A stretch of 5,932 bases of DNA from Alphaproteobacteria bacterium (GTDB lineage: Bacteria > Pseudomonadota > Alphaproteobacteria > MED-G09). Made by a program: the position numbers and the translations under genes. The stretch is taken from assembly GCA_018658685.1 (NCBI GenBank), contig JABHUT010000070.1, positions 1-5,932 on the forward strand, read 5' to 3'. Under the pieces are notes generated by a model. It made no database searches. It worked only from the letters and a program-made list of their open reading frames with translations, and had not been told where the DNA came from. Shown in pieces: positions 1 to 5,932 of the stretch; positions within the stretch are counted from its first letter, which is position 1, and every line of letters starts with the position of its first letter.

Positions 1-1
1 A

Positions 2-670
2 AATGAATTGAAAAAAAAGAATGAATTAGGAAAGGCTGGAATTATTGCTGAAGTAAAAAAAGCAAGCCCATCTAAAGGCGTTATTAAGGAAGACTTTAAT
101 CATATAGAAATAGCTAAAGAATATGAAAGAGGTGGCGCGGCTTGTCTGTCTATTTTAACCGACACCCCTTCTTTTCAGGGGTCGCCCGAGTATTTAAAGG
201 ATATAAGAAGAAATACAAAACTTCCTATTCTTCGAAAGGACTTTATAATTGATACTTATCAAATTATTGAATCTAGGTCTTGGGGAGCAGATTGTATTCT
301 CTTGATCATGAAAATTTTAAAAAATGAAGAACTTACAAAATTAATTAATATTTGCAATGAAATGGGTATGGATATTTTGTTTGAAATTAATTCCCAAGAA
401 GAACTAGAGAGATTATTACCATTTAATCCAAAGATGATAGGAATTAATAATCGAAATCTTGAAAATTTCGAAACTAATATTGAAAATAGTATTAAAATTA
501 AAAAAAATATCCCTGACGATATACTCGTTATTAGTGAATCAGGAATTAATAATGTTAATGATATTAATTACCTCGGTGAACATAATATTAATAACTTTCT
601 TATAGGTGAAAGATTAATGCGATCAAATAATATTTGTAACGAATTAAATCAATTAGTAAATAAGGAATAA
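2..670 (+). CDS. trpC: Indole-3-glycerol phosphate synthase TrpC, 5' end outside the window
   Basis: Cytoplasmic TIM-barrel enzyme of tryptophan synthesis that closes carboxyphenylaminodeoxyribulose phosphate to indole-3-glycerol phosphate. The frame is open to the left edge. The TTG at 8 is probably not a start, because the protein enters directly at the first catalytic strand and the usual 40-45 N-terminal residues are missing, so they should lie upstream. Visible motifs in order: AEVKKASPSKG (catalytic Glu codon at 50, Lys at 56), ILTDTPSFQGSPEYL, PILRKDF (second catalytic Lys), LFEINSQEEL (Glu), GINNRNLENF (Asn and Arg), ISESGI (Glu-Ser) and FLIGERLM (phosphate-binding end of the barrel). 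All residues of the known active site appear present. It is followed two bases later by moaC, as in many Alphaproteobacteria, and is probably co-transcribed with it. trpD would be expected upstream but cannot be seen here. Confidence 0.96.
   Translation, partial: NELKKKNELGKAGIIAEVKKASPSKGVIKEDFNHIEIAKEYERGGAACLSILTDTPSFQGSPEYLKDIRRNTKLPILRKDFIIDTYQIIESRSWGADCILLIMKILKNEELTKLINICNEMGMDILFEINSQEELERLLPFNPKMIGINNRNLENFETNIENSIKIKKNIPDDILVISESGINNVNDINYLGEHNINNFLIGERLMRSNNICNELNQLVNKE
662..666 (+). promoter_or_regulatory. Shine-Dalgarno of moaC embedded in the end of trpC
   Basis: AAGGA lies six bases before the moaC ATG at 673 and inside the last codons of trpC. With a two-base gap between the stop and the next start, this suggests translational coupling of moaC to trpC. 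It also supports ATG 673 over the in-frame ATG at 715. Confidence 0.7.
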
Positions 671-672
671 TT

Positions 673-1149
673 ATGGAAAAACCTTCCCACCTGAATCAAA
701 AAGGCGAAGCTCATATGGTTGATATAAGCAAAAAGGAAGAAACAAAAAGAAAGGCAAAAGCAGAGGGTTTTGTTACAGTCAAAAAAAGTACAATAGAGAC
801 TATTACCAAAGGTAATCTTGATAAAGGCGATCTATTTGGCTCTGCTAGAATAGCAGGAATAATGGCTGCTAAAAAAACCTCTGATCTAATACCGCTTTGC
901 CATATTCTCTTAATCTCATCAATAAGCATTGATATTACTATTATCAAAAATAATATTCATATCTCTTGCGAGGTAACCAATAAAGGGCAAACAGGTGTAG
1001 AAATGGAAGCCCTGACGGCAGTTTCAGTATCATGCCTAACAATTTACGATATGATTAAGGGAATAGACAGAGAGGCAACTATATCACAAATCAACCTTAC
1101 AAATAAAAGTGGCGGGAAATCAGGTGAATGGTCAAGAAATGAGAGCTAA
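673..1149 (+). CDS. moaC: Cyclic pyranopterin monophosphate synthase MoaC
   Basis: Second step of molybdenum cofactor synthesis: converts the MoaA product (3',8-cyclo-7,8-dihydro-GTP) into cyclic pyranopterin monophosphate. Family members are cytoplasmic hexamers. The 158 residues match the usual length of about 160. Family motifs run from the N-terminus: SHLNQKGEAHMVDIS (5-19), KGDLFGSARIAGIMAAKKT (51-69), DLIPLCH (71-77), GQTGVEMEAL (105-114), IYDMIKG (124-130) and KSGGKSGEW (145-153). Residues aligning with the known E. coli active site are present: Lys51, His77, Glu110, Glu112, Asp126 and Lys129. The start at 673 is supported by the SD and by the conserved N-terminal motif beginning at residue 5. 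Small departures from consensus are Ile after the catalytic His (usually Pro) and IKG where CKA is common. The 3' end overlaps moeA, the later Moco gene. MoaA is not in the window. Confidence 0.97.
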   Translation: MEKPSHLNQKGEAHMVDISKKEETKRKAKAEGFVTVKKSTIETITKGNLDKGDLFGSARIAGIMAAKKTSDLIPLCHILLISSISIDITIIKNNIHISCEVTNKGQTGVEMEALTAVSVSCLTIYDMIKGIDREATISQINLTNKSGGKSGEWSRNES

Positions 1150-2338
1150 TTCTGTTAAAGAGGCTAAAAAAATAATTTTAGATTCAATAAAACCCATCAC
1201 CAAAACTGAAATAATTAATCTTGATGAATGCATAAATCGTGTTCTAAAAAATACTGTATCATCAAAAAGAACTCAACCATCATTTGATACCTCGTCAATG
1301 GATGGGTATGCAATTTCAAAGAAAGATATAAAAAAATTTCCTTTAAGACTTAAGGTTAGAGATGAAATTAAAGCAGGTGACATTCCGAAATTTTCTTTAA
1401 GACCTGGTTATGCAATTAGAGTTTTTACTGGCTCTTTTCTTCCAAAGGGCACTGAAAGAGTTGTGCTTCAAGAATATTGTAAAAAAGAAAATAGCGAAAT
1501 TATAATAAATAAATTAGGAATAGATAAATACATAAGAAAACAAGGAGAGGATTTTTTTAAAGGTGAAAGTCTTCTTACTAGCCCTTGTTTACTAGATGCA
1601 AATAAAGTTGCACTCGCAGGTGCAATGAACTTTAAGAAGTTAAAAGTTTATAAGAAACCAAAAATAGCTGTTCTAGCAAATGGAAATGAACTTAATGAGC
1701 CTGGCGAAAGGACGAATTTATTCAGACAACCAGCTTCAACAAAACCAGCCATTATGATGTTAATAAAAGAATGGGGAGGAGTACCAATTGATCTAGGCAT
1801 TGCAAAAGATACAGTTAAATCACTTAAATCTAAACTTAAAAAGGGTTTAAAATTTGATATGATTGTTACTATAGGAGGCGCTTCGGTTGGAGATTATGAT
1901 TTAGTTCAAAAATCCCTTAATGAATTAAACTTTAAGTTAAATTTTTGGAAAATTAATATGAGGCCAGGAAAACCTCTTATGTTTGGACAATCCGAAAATA
2001 TCCCTATTCTCGGCCTCCCCGGTAACCCTGTTTCATCTATTGTTTGTTCTCATTTATTTTTAAAGCAATCAATATATAAATTACAAAATTATTACTTTAA
2101 GGAAAATATAAATAAAATAAAACTATCAAAGGATTTGCCTCCCAATGGAGATAGGGAGCATTATATAAGAGGTTATATTAGTAAAAATTCAAAAGACGAA
2201 CTCTTAGCGACTCCAATTAATAATCAAGATAGCGCCTCGCTTTCATCACTTTCAAAAGCAAATATCTTAATTATAAGGAAGCCAAAAGAGAGAAAAGCAA
2301 AAAAAAACTCATACGTTAATATCATAAACTTAAAATAA
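1139..2338 (+). CDS. moeA: Molybdopterin molybdenumtransferase MoeA
   Basis: Inserts molybdate into adenylylated molybdopterin to give mature molybdenum cofactor. I place the start at ATG 1139 (399 aa), overlapping moaC by 11 bp, because MRANSVKEAKKIIL then matches the short family N-terminus. GTG 1109 or GTG 1124 in the same frame would add 10 or 5 residues, and no start has a strong SD. Layout: N-terminal MoeA domain about 1-165, with SSMDGYAI (52-59), RVFTGSFLPKG (94-104) and GED (136-138); MoCF-binding domain about 172-310, with NGNELNEPGE (181-190), GGASVGDYD (246-254), MRPGKPL (274-280) and GLPGNPVSS (292-300); C-terminal beta domain about 325-399. Residues matching those tested in E. 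coli MoeA are kept: Asp55, Thr97, Asp138, Glu184, Asp224, Asp254, Pro294 and Pro297. The usual TGDE motif reads NGNE here, which is a local variant. It is the last gene before the lexA regulatory region. Confidence 0.95.
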   Translation: MRANSVKEAKKIILDSIKPITKTEIINLDECINRVLKNTVSSKRTQPSFDTSSMDGYAISKKDIKKFPLRLKVRDEIKAGDIPKFSLRPGYAIRVFTGSFLPKGTERVVLQEYCKKENSEIIINKLGIDKYIRKQGEDFFKGESLLTSPCLLDANKVALAGAMNFKKLKVYKKPKIAVLANGNELNEPGERTNLFRQPASTKPAIMMLIKEWGGVPIDLGIAKDTVKSLKSKLKKGLKFDMIVTIGGASVGDYDLVQKSLNELNFKLNFWKINMRPGKPLMFGQSENIPILGLPGNPVSSIVCSHLFLKQSIYKLQNYYFKENINKIKLSKDLPPNGDREHYIRGYISKNSKDELLATPINNQDSASLSSLSKANILIIRKPKERKAKKNSYVNIINLK

Positions 2339-2351
2339 ATTTCACAAAGGC

Positions 2352-2380
2352 TTGACCAAAATAGAGAACAAAAGTAAAAC
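2352..2380 (+). promoter_or_regulatory. Probable sigma-70-type promoter of lexA
   Basis: TTGACC at 2352-2357 (5/6 to the -35 consensus) is followed after exactly 17 bp by TAAAAC at 2375-2380 (4/6 to the -10 consensus). Transcription would begin near 2387, about 43 bp before the lexA ATG. One SOS box would then fill the spacer/-10 and the other the start site, an ideal layout for repression. A competing -10, TATAAA at 2404-2409, has no good -35 at the right distance, but it would still place the box at 2384-2398 in its spacer. Confidence 0.5.
2366..2380 (-). promoter_or_regulatory. Second, degenerate SOS box facing the first
   Basis: Read on the minus strand this is GTTTTACTTTTGTTC. It matches the downstream box at 13 of 15 positions and the GTTC-N7-GTTC consensus at 7 of 8 half-site bases. 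It lies three bases from the first box in opposite orientation and overlaps the proposed -10. It could be a true weaker LexA site, or merely the other arm of a hairpin. Confidence 0.5.
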
Positions 2381-2383
2381 ATC

Positions 2384-2398
2384 GTTCTACTTTAGTTC
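2384..2398 (+). promoter_or_regulatory. SOS box (LexA operator) upstream of lexA
   Basis: GTTCTACTTTAGTTC is a perfect match to GTTC-N7-GTTC, the direct-repeat LexA operator known from Alphaproteobacteria (unlike the CTG-N10-CAG palindrome of E. coli). It ends 31 bp before the lexA ATG and covers the predicted transcription start, so LexA bound here would repress its own gene until RecA-stimulated self-cleavage. Confidence 0.88.
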
Positions 2399-2417
2399 TT
2401 TTTTATAAATAAAGTTT

Positions 2418-2421
2418 GAGG
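2418..2421 (+). promoter_or_regulatory. Shine-Dalgarno of lexA
   Basis: GAGG lies eight bases before ATG 2430. It favours that ATG over the GTG immediately preceding it at 2427, in agreement with the MLT... N-terminus typical of alphaproteobacterial LexA. Confidence 0.65.
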
Positions 2422-2429
2422 TTTTAGTG

Positions 2430-3110
2430 ATGTTAACAAAAAAACAAAATGAGCTTTTAATATATATTAATCAAAATCTTCGTGAAACGGGGGTTGCCCC
2501 ATCATATGAGGAAATGAAAGAAGCTTTAGATTTAAGATCAAAGTCAGGTATTCACCGTTTAATAAATGCATTAGAGGAAAGGGGTTTTATAAGAAGACTT
2601 CCACACAGAGCTAGGGCAATAGAAGTCACAAAACTTCCTACTGCCTCATCGCCTGATAAGAAAGGAAATTTTTCTCCAGAGTTAATTAAAGGTGATAAAG
2701 AAGCTACAAATGATGATATTTTTGAGGAAACATACGAACTTAAAATGATGGGAAAGATAGCTGCGGGAACTCCAATTGCTGCAATTGAGTACGAAAAAAA
2801 TAAAATTTCTGTTCCTAAGCATATGATAGGCTCAGGCGAACACTATGCATTACAAATTGAAGGTGACTCAATGATTGGGGCAGGTATTCTTGATGGTGAT
2901 ACTGCAATAATAAAAAAAGCAGATGACGCGTATTCTGGAGAAATTATAGTTGCTTTAATTGATGGTGAAGAGGCAACACTAAAAAGGCTAAGGAAGAAAG
3001 GTGAGACAATTGCTCTCGAACCAGCTAACTCGGCATATGAAACAAAAATCTACGGACCAGATAGAGTGCAGGTACAGGGAACTTTAGTTGGCATTCTGAG
3101 ATCTTATTAA
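2430..3110 (+). CDS. lexA: LexA, SOS-response repressor/protease
   Basis: Transcriptional repressor of the DNA-damage (SOS) regulon that cleaves itself when bound by activated RecA. It has 226 aa, longer than the E. coli protein (202) because of an extended linker, as is usual in this class. The winged helix-turn-helix spans about 1-65, with MLTKKQNELL at the start and a recognition helix in SKSGIHRLINALEERGF (37-53). The variable linker is about 70-105. The S24-type peptidase domain is about 106-226. The cleavage bond is Ala112-Gly113 in KIAAGTP, the nucleophile Ser147 in EGDSMI, and the general base Lys185 in EATLKRL. The recognition helix resembles those of LexA proteins that bind GTTC-N7-GTTC, which agrees with the operator upstream and implies autoregulation. 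ATG 2430 is chosen over the adjacent GTG 2427 by SD spacing and family N-terminus. The following gene is gltX rather than comEC. Confidence 0.97.
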   Translation: MLTKKQNELLIYINQNLRETGVAPSYEEMKEALDLRSKSGIHRLINALEERGFIRRLPHRARAIEVTKLPTASSPDKKGNFSPELIKGDKEATNDDIFEETYELKMMGKIAAGTPIAAIEYEKNKISVPKHMIGSGEHYALQIEGDSMIGAGILDGDTAIIKKADDAYSGEIIVALIDGEEATLKRLRKKGETIALEPANSAYETKIYGPDRVQVQGTLVGILRSY

Positions 3111-3149
3111 TTATTACTAATGGTTATTTTACTTGAATAGTATTAAGTT

Positions 3150-3178
3150 TTGCGAAAGAATCGTATTTTAAAAATAAT
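3150..3178 (+). promoter_or_regulatory. Weak candidate promoter for gltX-gltA
   Basis: In the 85-bp gap after lexA, TTGCGA (3150-3155, 4/6) is followed after 17 bp by AATAAT (3173-3178, 5/6 but lacking the first T). In such AT-rich DNA this could be chance, and gltX may instead be read through from lexA. I see no SOS box, strong hairpin or other signal in 3111-3195. Confidence 0.22.
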
Positions 3179-3195
3179 CTGGAAATATAATTATT

Positions 3196-4590
3196 GTGGA
3201 AGATCAAAAACAAGTTGTAACTCGCTTTGCACCATCTCCAACAGGCTATCTTCATATAGGTGGTGTGAGAACTGCATTATTTAATTGGTTATACGCAAAA
3301 AACAATAATGGAAAATTCCTTTTACGGATTGAAGATACGGATAGAGAAAGGTCATCACTAGATTCGATTCAGGTAATTCTTGACGGTTTGGATTGGCTTA
3401 ACCTTGGTTATAATGAAGAGCCTATTTATCAACATCAAAATATTGATAGGCATATCGAAATTGCAAACCTTCTTCTTGAAAATGGAAAAGCATATAAATG
3501 CTGGGCCACTGAGGACGAATTAAACATCATGAGGGAAGAAGCAAAAAAGAATGAACTCCCCATAAAGTATAATCGAATGTGGAGAGACAAAGAATCTGGT
3601 GAAGATGAGAAAAAAAAACCATTTGTTTTAAGATTCAAAGCTCCGCTTAAAGGTGAGACAATTATCCATGATAAAGTTCAGGGTAATGTATCTTTTTTAA
3701 ATGAAAATTTTGATGACTTTATTATTTTAAGATCAGATTCTACCCCTACATACATGCTGTCAGTTGTAGTAGATGATCATGATATGGGTGTATCACATAT
3801 AATTAGAGGCGATGACCATCTAACAAACGCAGCTAAACAAAAACAAATATATGAAGCTTTAAATTGGAAGGTTCCAGTGTTTTCTCACATACCATTAATT
3901 CATGGAAGTGATGGTACAAAATTATCAAAGCGGCATGGGGCTCTTGGAATAGGTCATTACGAAAAAGATGGATATCTTCCAGATGCAATGAAAAATTACC
4001 TATTAAGGCTTGGGTGGAGCCATGGAGATAAGGAGATCTTTTCTGAAGAAGAAATGATAAAACTTTTTTCACTCAAAAATATTGGGAAATCTTCTTCTAG
4101 ACTAGATATTGAAAAATTAAAAAATATTAACAACCATTTTATAAAAAATACTCAAGAAAAAGATTTACTAGAAATTATAAAAAAAACTGAAAAAAGTCTT
4201 AGTAAATCACAAGAAAAATCAATTTTAAAGATTCTTCCTGAAATAAAAAAAAGTTCAAAAACAATTATTAATATGATCGAATCTCTAAGTTTTATAATTA
4301 CAGAGGGGCCAATTAAGCTAAATGAAGATTCAAAGGAAATTTTAACAGTTGAAACAAAAGACAATATAGAAAAAATCAAAAAAATACTTCAAACTCTTGA
4401 TACTTGGGATACTTCTAATATAGAACAGTTATTAAAAGATTTTTCTATTTCTGAAGGACTTAAATTTAAAGATATTGCCCTTCCCTTGAGAGCAATACTG
4501 ACTGGAACTTTAAGTTCACCAAGTATATATAATATTCTTGATTGTCTAGGCAAAGATGAAGTGATAAACCGTATAAACGATATTTTGTAA
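3196..4590 (+). CDS. gltX: Glutamyl-tRNA synthetase (class I)
   Basis: Attaches glutamate to tRNA-Glu in the cytoplasm. In Alphaproteobacteria, which commonly lack GlnRS, such an enzyme may also charge tRNA-Gln for conversion by GatCAB; I cannot tell from sequence whether this one does. The 464 aa match the usual length of about 470. The Rossmann catalytic domain carries RFAPSPTGYLHIGG (10-23, the HIGH motif as HIGG), RIEDTDRERS (44-53), IIRGDDHLTNAAKQ (about 202-215) and GTKLSKRHGAL (240-250, the KMSKS motif as KLSKR with Lys242). The Lys- and Ile-rich C-terminal anticodon-binding part from about 300 is poorly conserved but intact. A zinc-binding cysteine cluster is not evident (single Cys near 102). 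Start GTG 3196 is chosen because an in-frame stop lies at 3175-3177, no ATG intervenes, and the HIGH motif begins at the expected distance. The SD is weak (GGA at 3181-3183). Only 22 bp separate it from gltA, so the two are probably co-transcribed. Confidence 0.96.
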   Translation: MEDQKQVVTRFAPSPTGYLHIGGVRTALFNWLYAKNNNGKFLLRIEDTDRERSSLDSIQVILDGLDWLNLGYNEEPIYQHQNIDRHIEIANLLLENGKAYKCWATEDELNIMREEAKKNELPIKYNRMWRDKESGEDEKKKPFVLRFKAPLKGETIIHDKVQGNVSFLNENFDDFIILRSDSTPTYMLSVVVDDHDMGVSHIIRGDDHLTNAAKQKQIYEALNWKVPVFSHIPLIHGSDGTKLSKRHGALGIGHYEKDGYLPDAMKNYLLRLGWSHGDKEIFSEEEMIKLFSLKNIGKSSSRLDIEKLKNINNHFIKNTQEKDLLEIIKKTEKSLSKSQEKSILKILPEIKKSSKTIINMIESLSFIITEGPIKLNEDSKEILTVETKDNIEKIKKILQTLDTWDTSNIEQLLKDFSISEGLKFKDIALPLRAILTGTLSSPSIYNILDCLGKDEVINRINDIL

Positions 4591-4600
4591 AATTAATAAT

Positions 4601-4606
4601 AAAGGA
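4601..4606 (+). promoter_or_regulatory. Shine-Dalgarno of gltA
   Basis: AAAGGA lies six bases before ATG 4613, in the 22-bp gltX-gltA gap. It is clearly stronger than the SD of gltX, which may let gltA be translated at a higher level from a shared message. Confidence 0.7.
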
Positions 4607-4612
4607 ATAAAT

Positions 4613-5911
4613 ATGTCAGATAAAAACTCTGAAAACGCAAAGCTAACAATTAACAATGAGGATTTAGACTACAATGTTGATAAGGGTAGCATTGGTCCAG
4701 ATGTAATTGATATATCAAAATTATATTCCGAAACAGGAAAGTTTACTTATGATCCTGGATTTACCTCAACTGCTAGCTGTAAATCAACAATAACATATAT
4801 TGATGGTGAGGAAGGCGTTCTTCTTTATAGAGGGTATCCAATCGAGCAATTAGCTGAAAAAGGAAATTATCTTGAAACATGTTACTTACTCTTAAATGGT
4901 GAATTACCAAATCAATCTCAATACAATGAATTTGATGAAATTATAACTAATCACACTATGGTTCACGAACAATTAAATAGGTTTTTTACTGGGTTTAGAC
5001 CTGATGCACATCCGATGGCAATAATGTGCGGTGTAGTTGGAGCTCTATCAGCTTTTTACCATGACTCAACAGATGTAAATGATGCTGAACAAAGAAAAAT
5101 AGCATGCTTTAGATTAATTGCTAAAATGCCAACTCTAGCAGCTATGGCATACAAACATTCCCTAGGTCAGCCAACAATTTATCCAAAAAACGAATTAAGT
5201 TATGCTTCTAATTTTTTAAATATGTGCTTTGGAGTTCCAACTGAAGACAAAGATGTAGACGAAACCCTATCAAGGGCTATGGATAAAATTTTAATATTGC
5301 ATGCAGATCATGAACAAAATGCTTCAACATCCACAGTAAGGTTAGCTGGATCATCAGGAGCAAACCCTTTTGCATGTATTGCATCCGGAATAGCTTGTTT
5401 ATGGGGACCAGCCCATGGCGGAGCTAATGAAGCTTGTCTAAGAATGCTTGATGAAATTGGATCTGTTAAGAATATTCCAGAGTTTATAAACAAAGCTAAA
5501 GATAAAAACGATCCTTTTAGGCTTATGGGCTTTGGTCATAGAGTTTATAAAAACTATGACCCAAGAGCAAAAGTAATGCAAAAAACTTGTCACGAACTAT
5601 TAGACCACCTTGGATTAAAGAATGATCCTAAGCTTGCGATAGCCATGGAGTTAGAAAAAATAGCATTAGAAGATGACTATTTCGTAGAAAAAAAGTTGTA
5701 CCCTAATGTGGATTTTTATTCAGGTATTGTAATGAAGGCAATGGGATTTCCAATGGAAATGTTTACAGTTCTATTTGCAGTTGGCAGGACAGTTGGTTGG
5801 GTCTCTCAATGGGATGAGATGGTTGAAGATAAAAGTCAGAGAATTGGAAGACCAAGACAATTATACGTAGGGAACCCTGGAAGAGACTATCAAGATATAA
5901 AAAATAGATAA
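4613..5911 (+). CDS. gltA: Citrate synthase, hexameric (type II) GltA family
   Basis: Condenses acetyl-CoA with oxaloacetate to citrate, the entry step of the TCA cycle, in the cytoplasm. The 432 aa are close to E. coli GltA (427), and the long N-terminal beta region (about 1-60) is typical of the Gram-negative type II enzyme. Motifs: SCKSTITYIDGEEGVLLYRG (55-74), GYPIEQLAE (75-83), HADHEQNASTSTVR (230-243), WGPAHGGANEA (264-274), LMGFGHRVYKNYDPRA (304-319), NVDFYSG (365-371) and IGRPRQLYVG (411-420). The catalytic triad is His268, His309 and Asp367, and the substrate-binding arginines near 391 and 413-415 are present. The start is fixed by the SD. It sits directly behind gltX, as in many Alphaproteobacteria. 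The gene is complete, and only 21 AT-rich bases follow it, with no clear terminator in view. Confidence 0.97.
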   Translation: MSDKNSENAKLTINNEDLDYNVDKGSIGPDVIDISKLYSETGKFTYDPGFTSTASCKSTITYIDGEEGVLLYRGYPIEQLAEKGNYLETCYLLLNGELPNQSQYNEFDEIITNHTMVHEQLNRFFTGFRPDAHPMAIMCGVVGALSAFYHDSTDVNDAEQRKIACFRLIAKMPTLAAMAYKHSLGQPTIYPKNELSYASNFLNMCFGVPTEDKDVDETLSRAMDKILILHADHEQNASTSTVRLAGSSGANPFACIASGIACLWGPAHGGANEACLRMLDEIGSVKNIPEFINKAKDKNDPFRLMGFGHRVYKNYDPRAKVMQKTCHELLDHLGLKNDPKLAIAMELEKIALEDDYFVEKKLYPNVDFYSGIVMKAMGFPMEMFTVLFAVGRTVGWVSQWDEMVEDKSQRIGRPRQLYVGNPGRDYQDIKNR

Positions 5912-5932
5912 TTTAATTTTCTAAAATATTAT

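Larger units (their letters stand above)
2366..2404 (+). terminator. Possible intrinsic terminator of the trpC-moaC-moeA transcript
   Basis: The two SOS boxes form an inverted repeat: 15-bp arms with 13 pairs, a three-base ATC loop, and six Ts (2399-2404) straight after the 3' arm. In moeA-derived RNA this has the shape of a Rho-independent terminator, 27 bp past the moeA stop, although the stem is AT-rich with only four or so G-C pairs. The operator reading is better supported; both may hold. Confidence 0.35.

Noticed and set aside
8..10. TTG as the true trpC start, giving a 220-aa protein
   Set aside because: The frame stays open to the window edge, and the protein would lack the conserved N-terminal helix region and begin right at the first catalytic strand. 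A truncation by the window edge is the simpler reading.
711..947. Minus-strand 78-codon frame with a hydrophobic product
   Set aside because: It lies wholly inside moaC, which has strong family motifs. The hydrophobicity is the antisense reflection of Lys/Ile-rich coding sequence.
3113..3145. Short inverted repeat (TACTA / TAGTA) after lexA as a terminator
   Set aside because: The stem is only about five A/T-rich pairs with an outer mismatch and has no T-run after it. It is too weak to call.
3435..4379. Three minus-strand open frames within gltX
   Set aside because: They are shadows of a well-supported synthetase gene, with low-complexity Phe/Ser/Leu-rich products, no recognisable domains and no spacing or SD suggesting real genes.
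4080..4400. Lys/Ile-rich, very AT-rich 3' part of gltX as a possible foreign insert or broken domain
   Set aside because: The frame is continuous, total length fits the family, and the C-terminal anticodon-binding domain of GluRS is normally its least conserved part, so composition bias explains it.
4397..4424. Promoter-like pair TTGATA / TATAGA with a 16-bp spacer near the end of gltX, possibly for gltA
   Set aside because: Such matches are common by chance in AT-rich coding DNA. It is nearly 190 bp from gltA and nothing else supports it.
5308..5493. Minus-strand 61-codon frame within gltA
   Set aside because: It is antisense to the most conserved part of citrate synthase and has no independent support.
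5912..5932. AT-rich near-palindrome after gltA (AATTTT ... AAAATATT) as a terminator
   Set aside because: It has almost no G-C pairs and is cut by the window end, so it cannot be told from background composition.

Overview
The window is a 5.9-kb stretch of conserved housekeeping chromosome from an AT-rich Alphaproteobacterium. Six genes lie head to tail on the + strand: trpC (5' end cut by the window edge), moaC, moeA, lexA, gltX and gltA. Two things point to Alphaproteobacteria. The gene order trpC-moaC-moeA-lexA-...-gltX-gltA is characteristic of that class. A perfect GTTC-N7-GTTC box, the SOS operator type of that class, sits just upstream of lexA. The low GC, Lys/Ile/Asn-rich proteins, exclusive use of TAA stops and very short intergenic gaps suggest a streamlined, probably marine, lineage (SAR11-like, SAR116-like or an AT-rich Rhodospirillales relative). 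I cannot place it more precisely by eye.

Positions 1-2338 look like one transcription unit. It holds the end of trpC (tryptophan synthesis), then moaC two bases later, then moeA overlapping the moaC 3' end (both molybdenum cofactor synthesis). Positions 2339-2429 form the only clearly regulatory intergenic region. It holds a sigma-70-like promoter and two SOS boxes facing each other as a near-perfect inverted repeat, followed by a T-run. This is the expected site of LexA autoregulation, and the same DNA could fold as a terminator-like hairpin at the end of the moeA transcript. lexA (2430-3110) encodes a complete repressor with the winged HTH, Ala-Gly cleavage site and Ser/Lys dyad.

An 85-bp gap (3111-3195) with at most a weak promoter separates lexA from gltX (glutamyl-tRNA synthetase). 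Only 22 bp separate gltX from gltA (citrate synthase), which has a good Shine-Dalgarno. The comEC gene often found between lexA and gltX in this class is absent. All six proteins keep the catalytic residues I can recognise, and none looks broken. I see no mobile element, CRISPR array, RNA gene or horizontally acquired segment, and no credible new system. The items most worth a second look are the paired SOS boxes with possible terminator overlap, the missing comEC and the moeA start choice.
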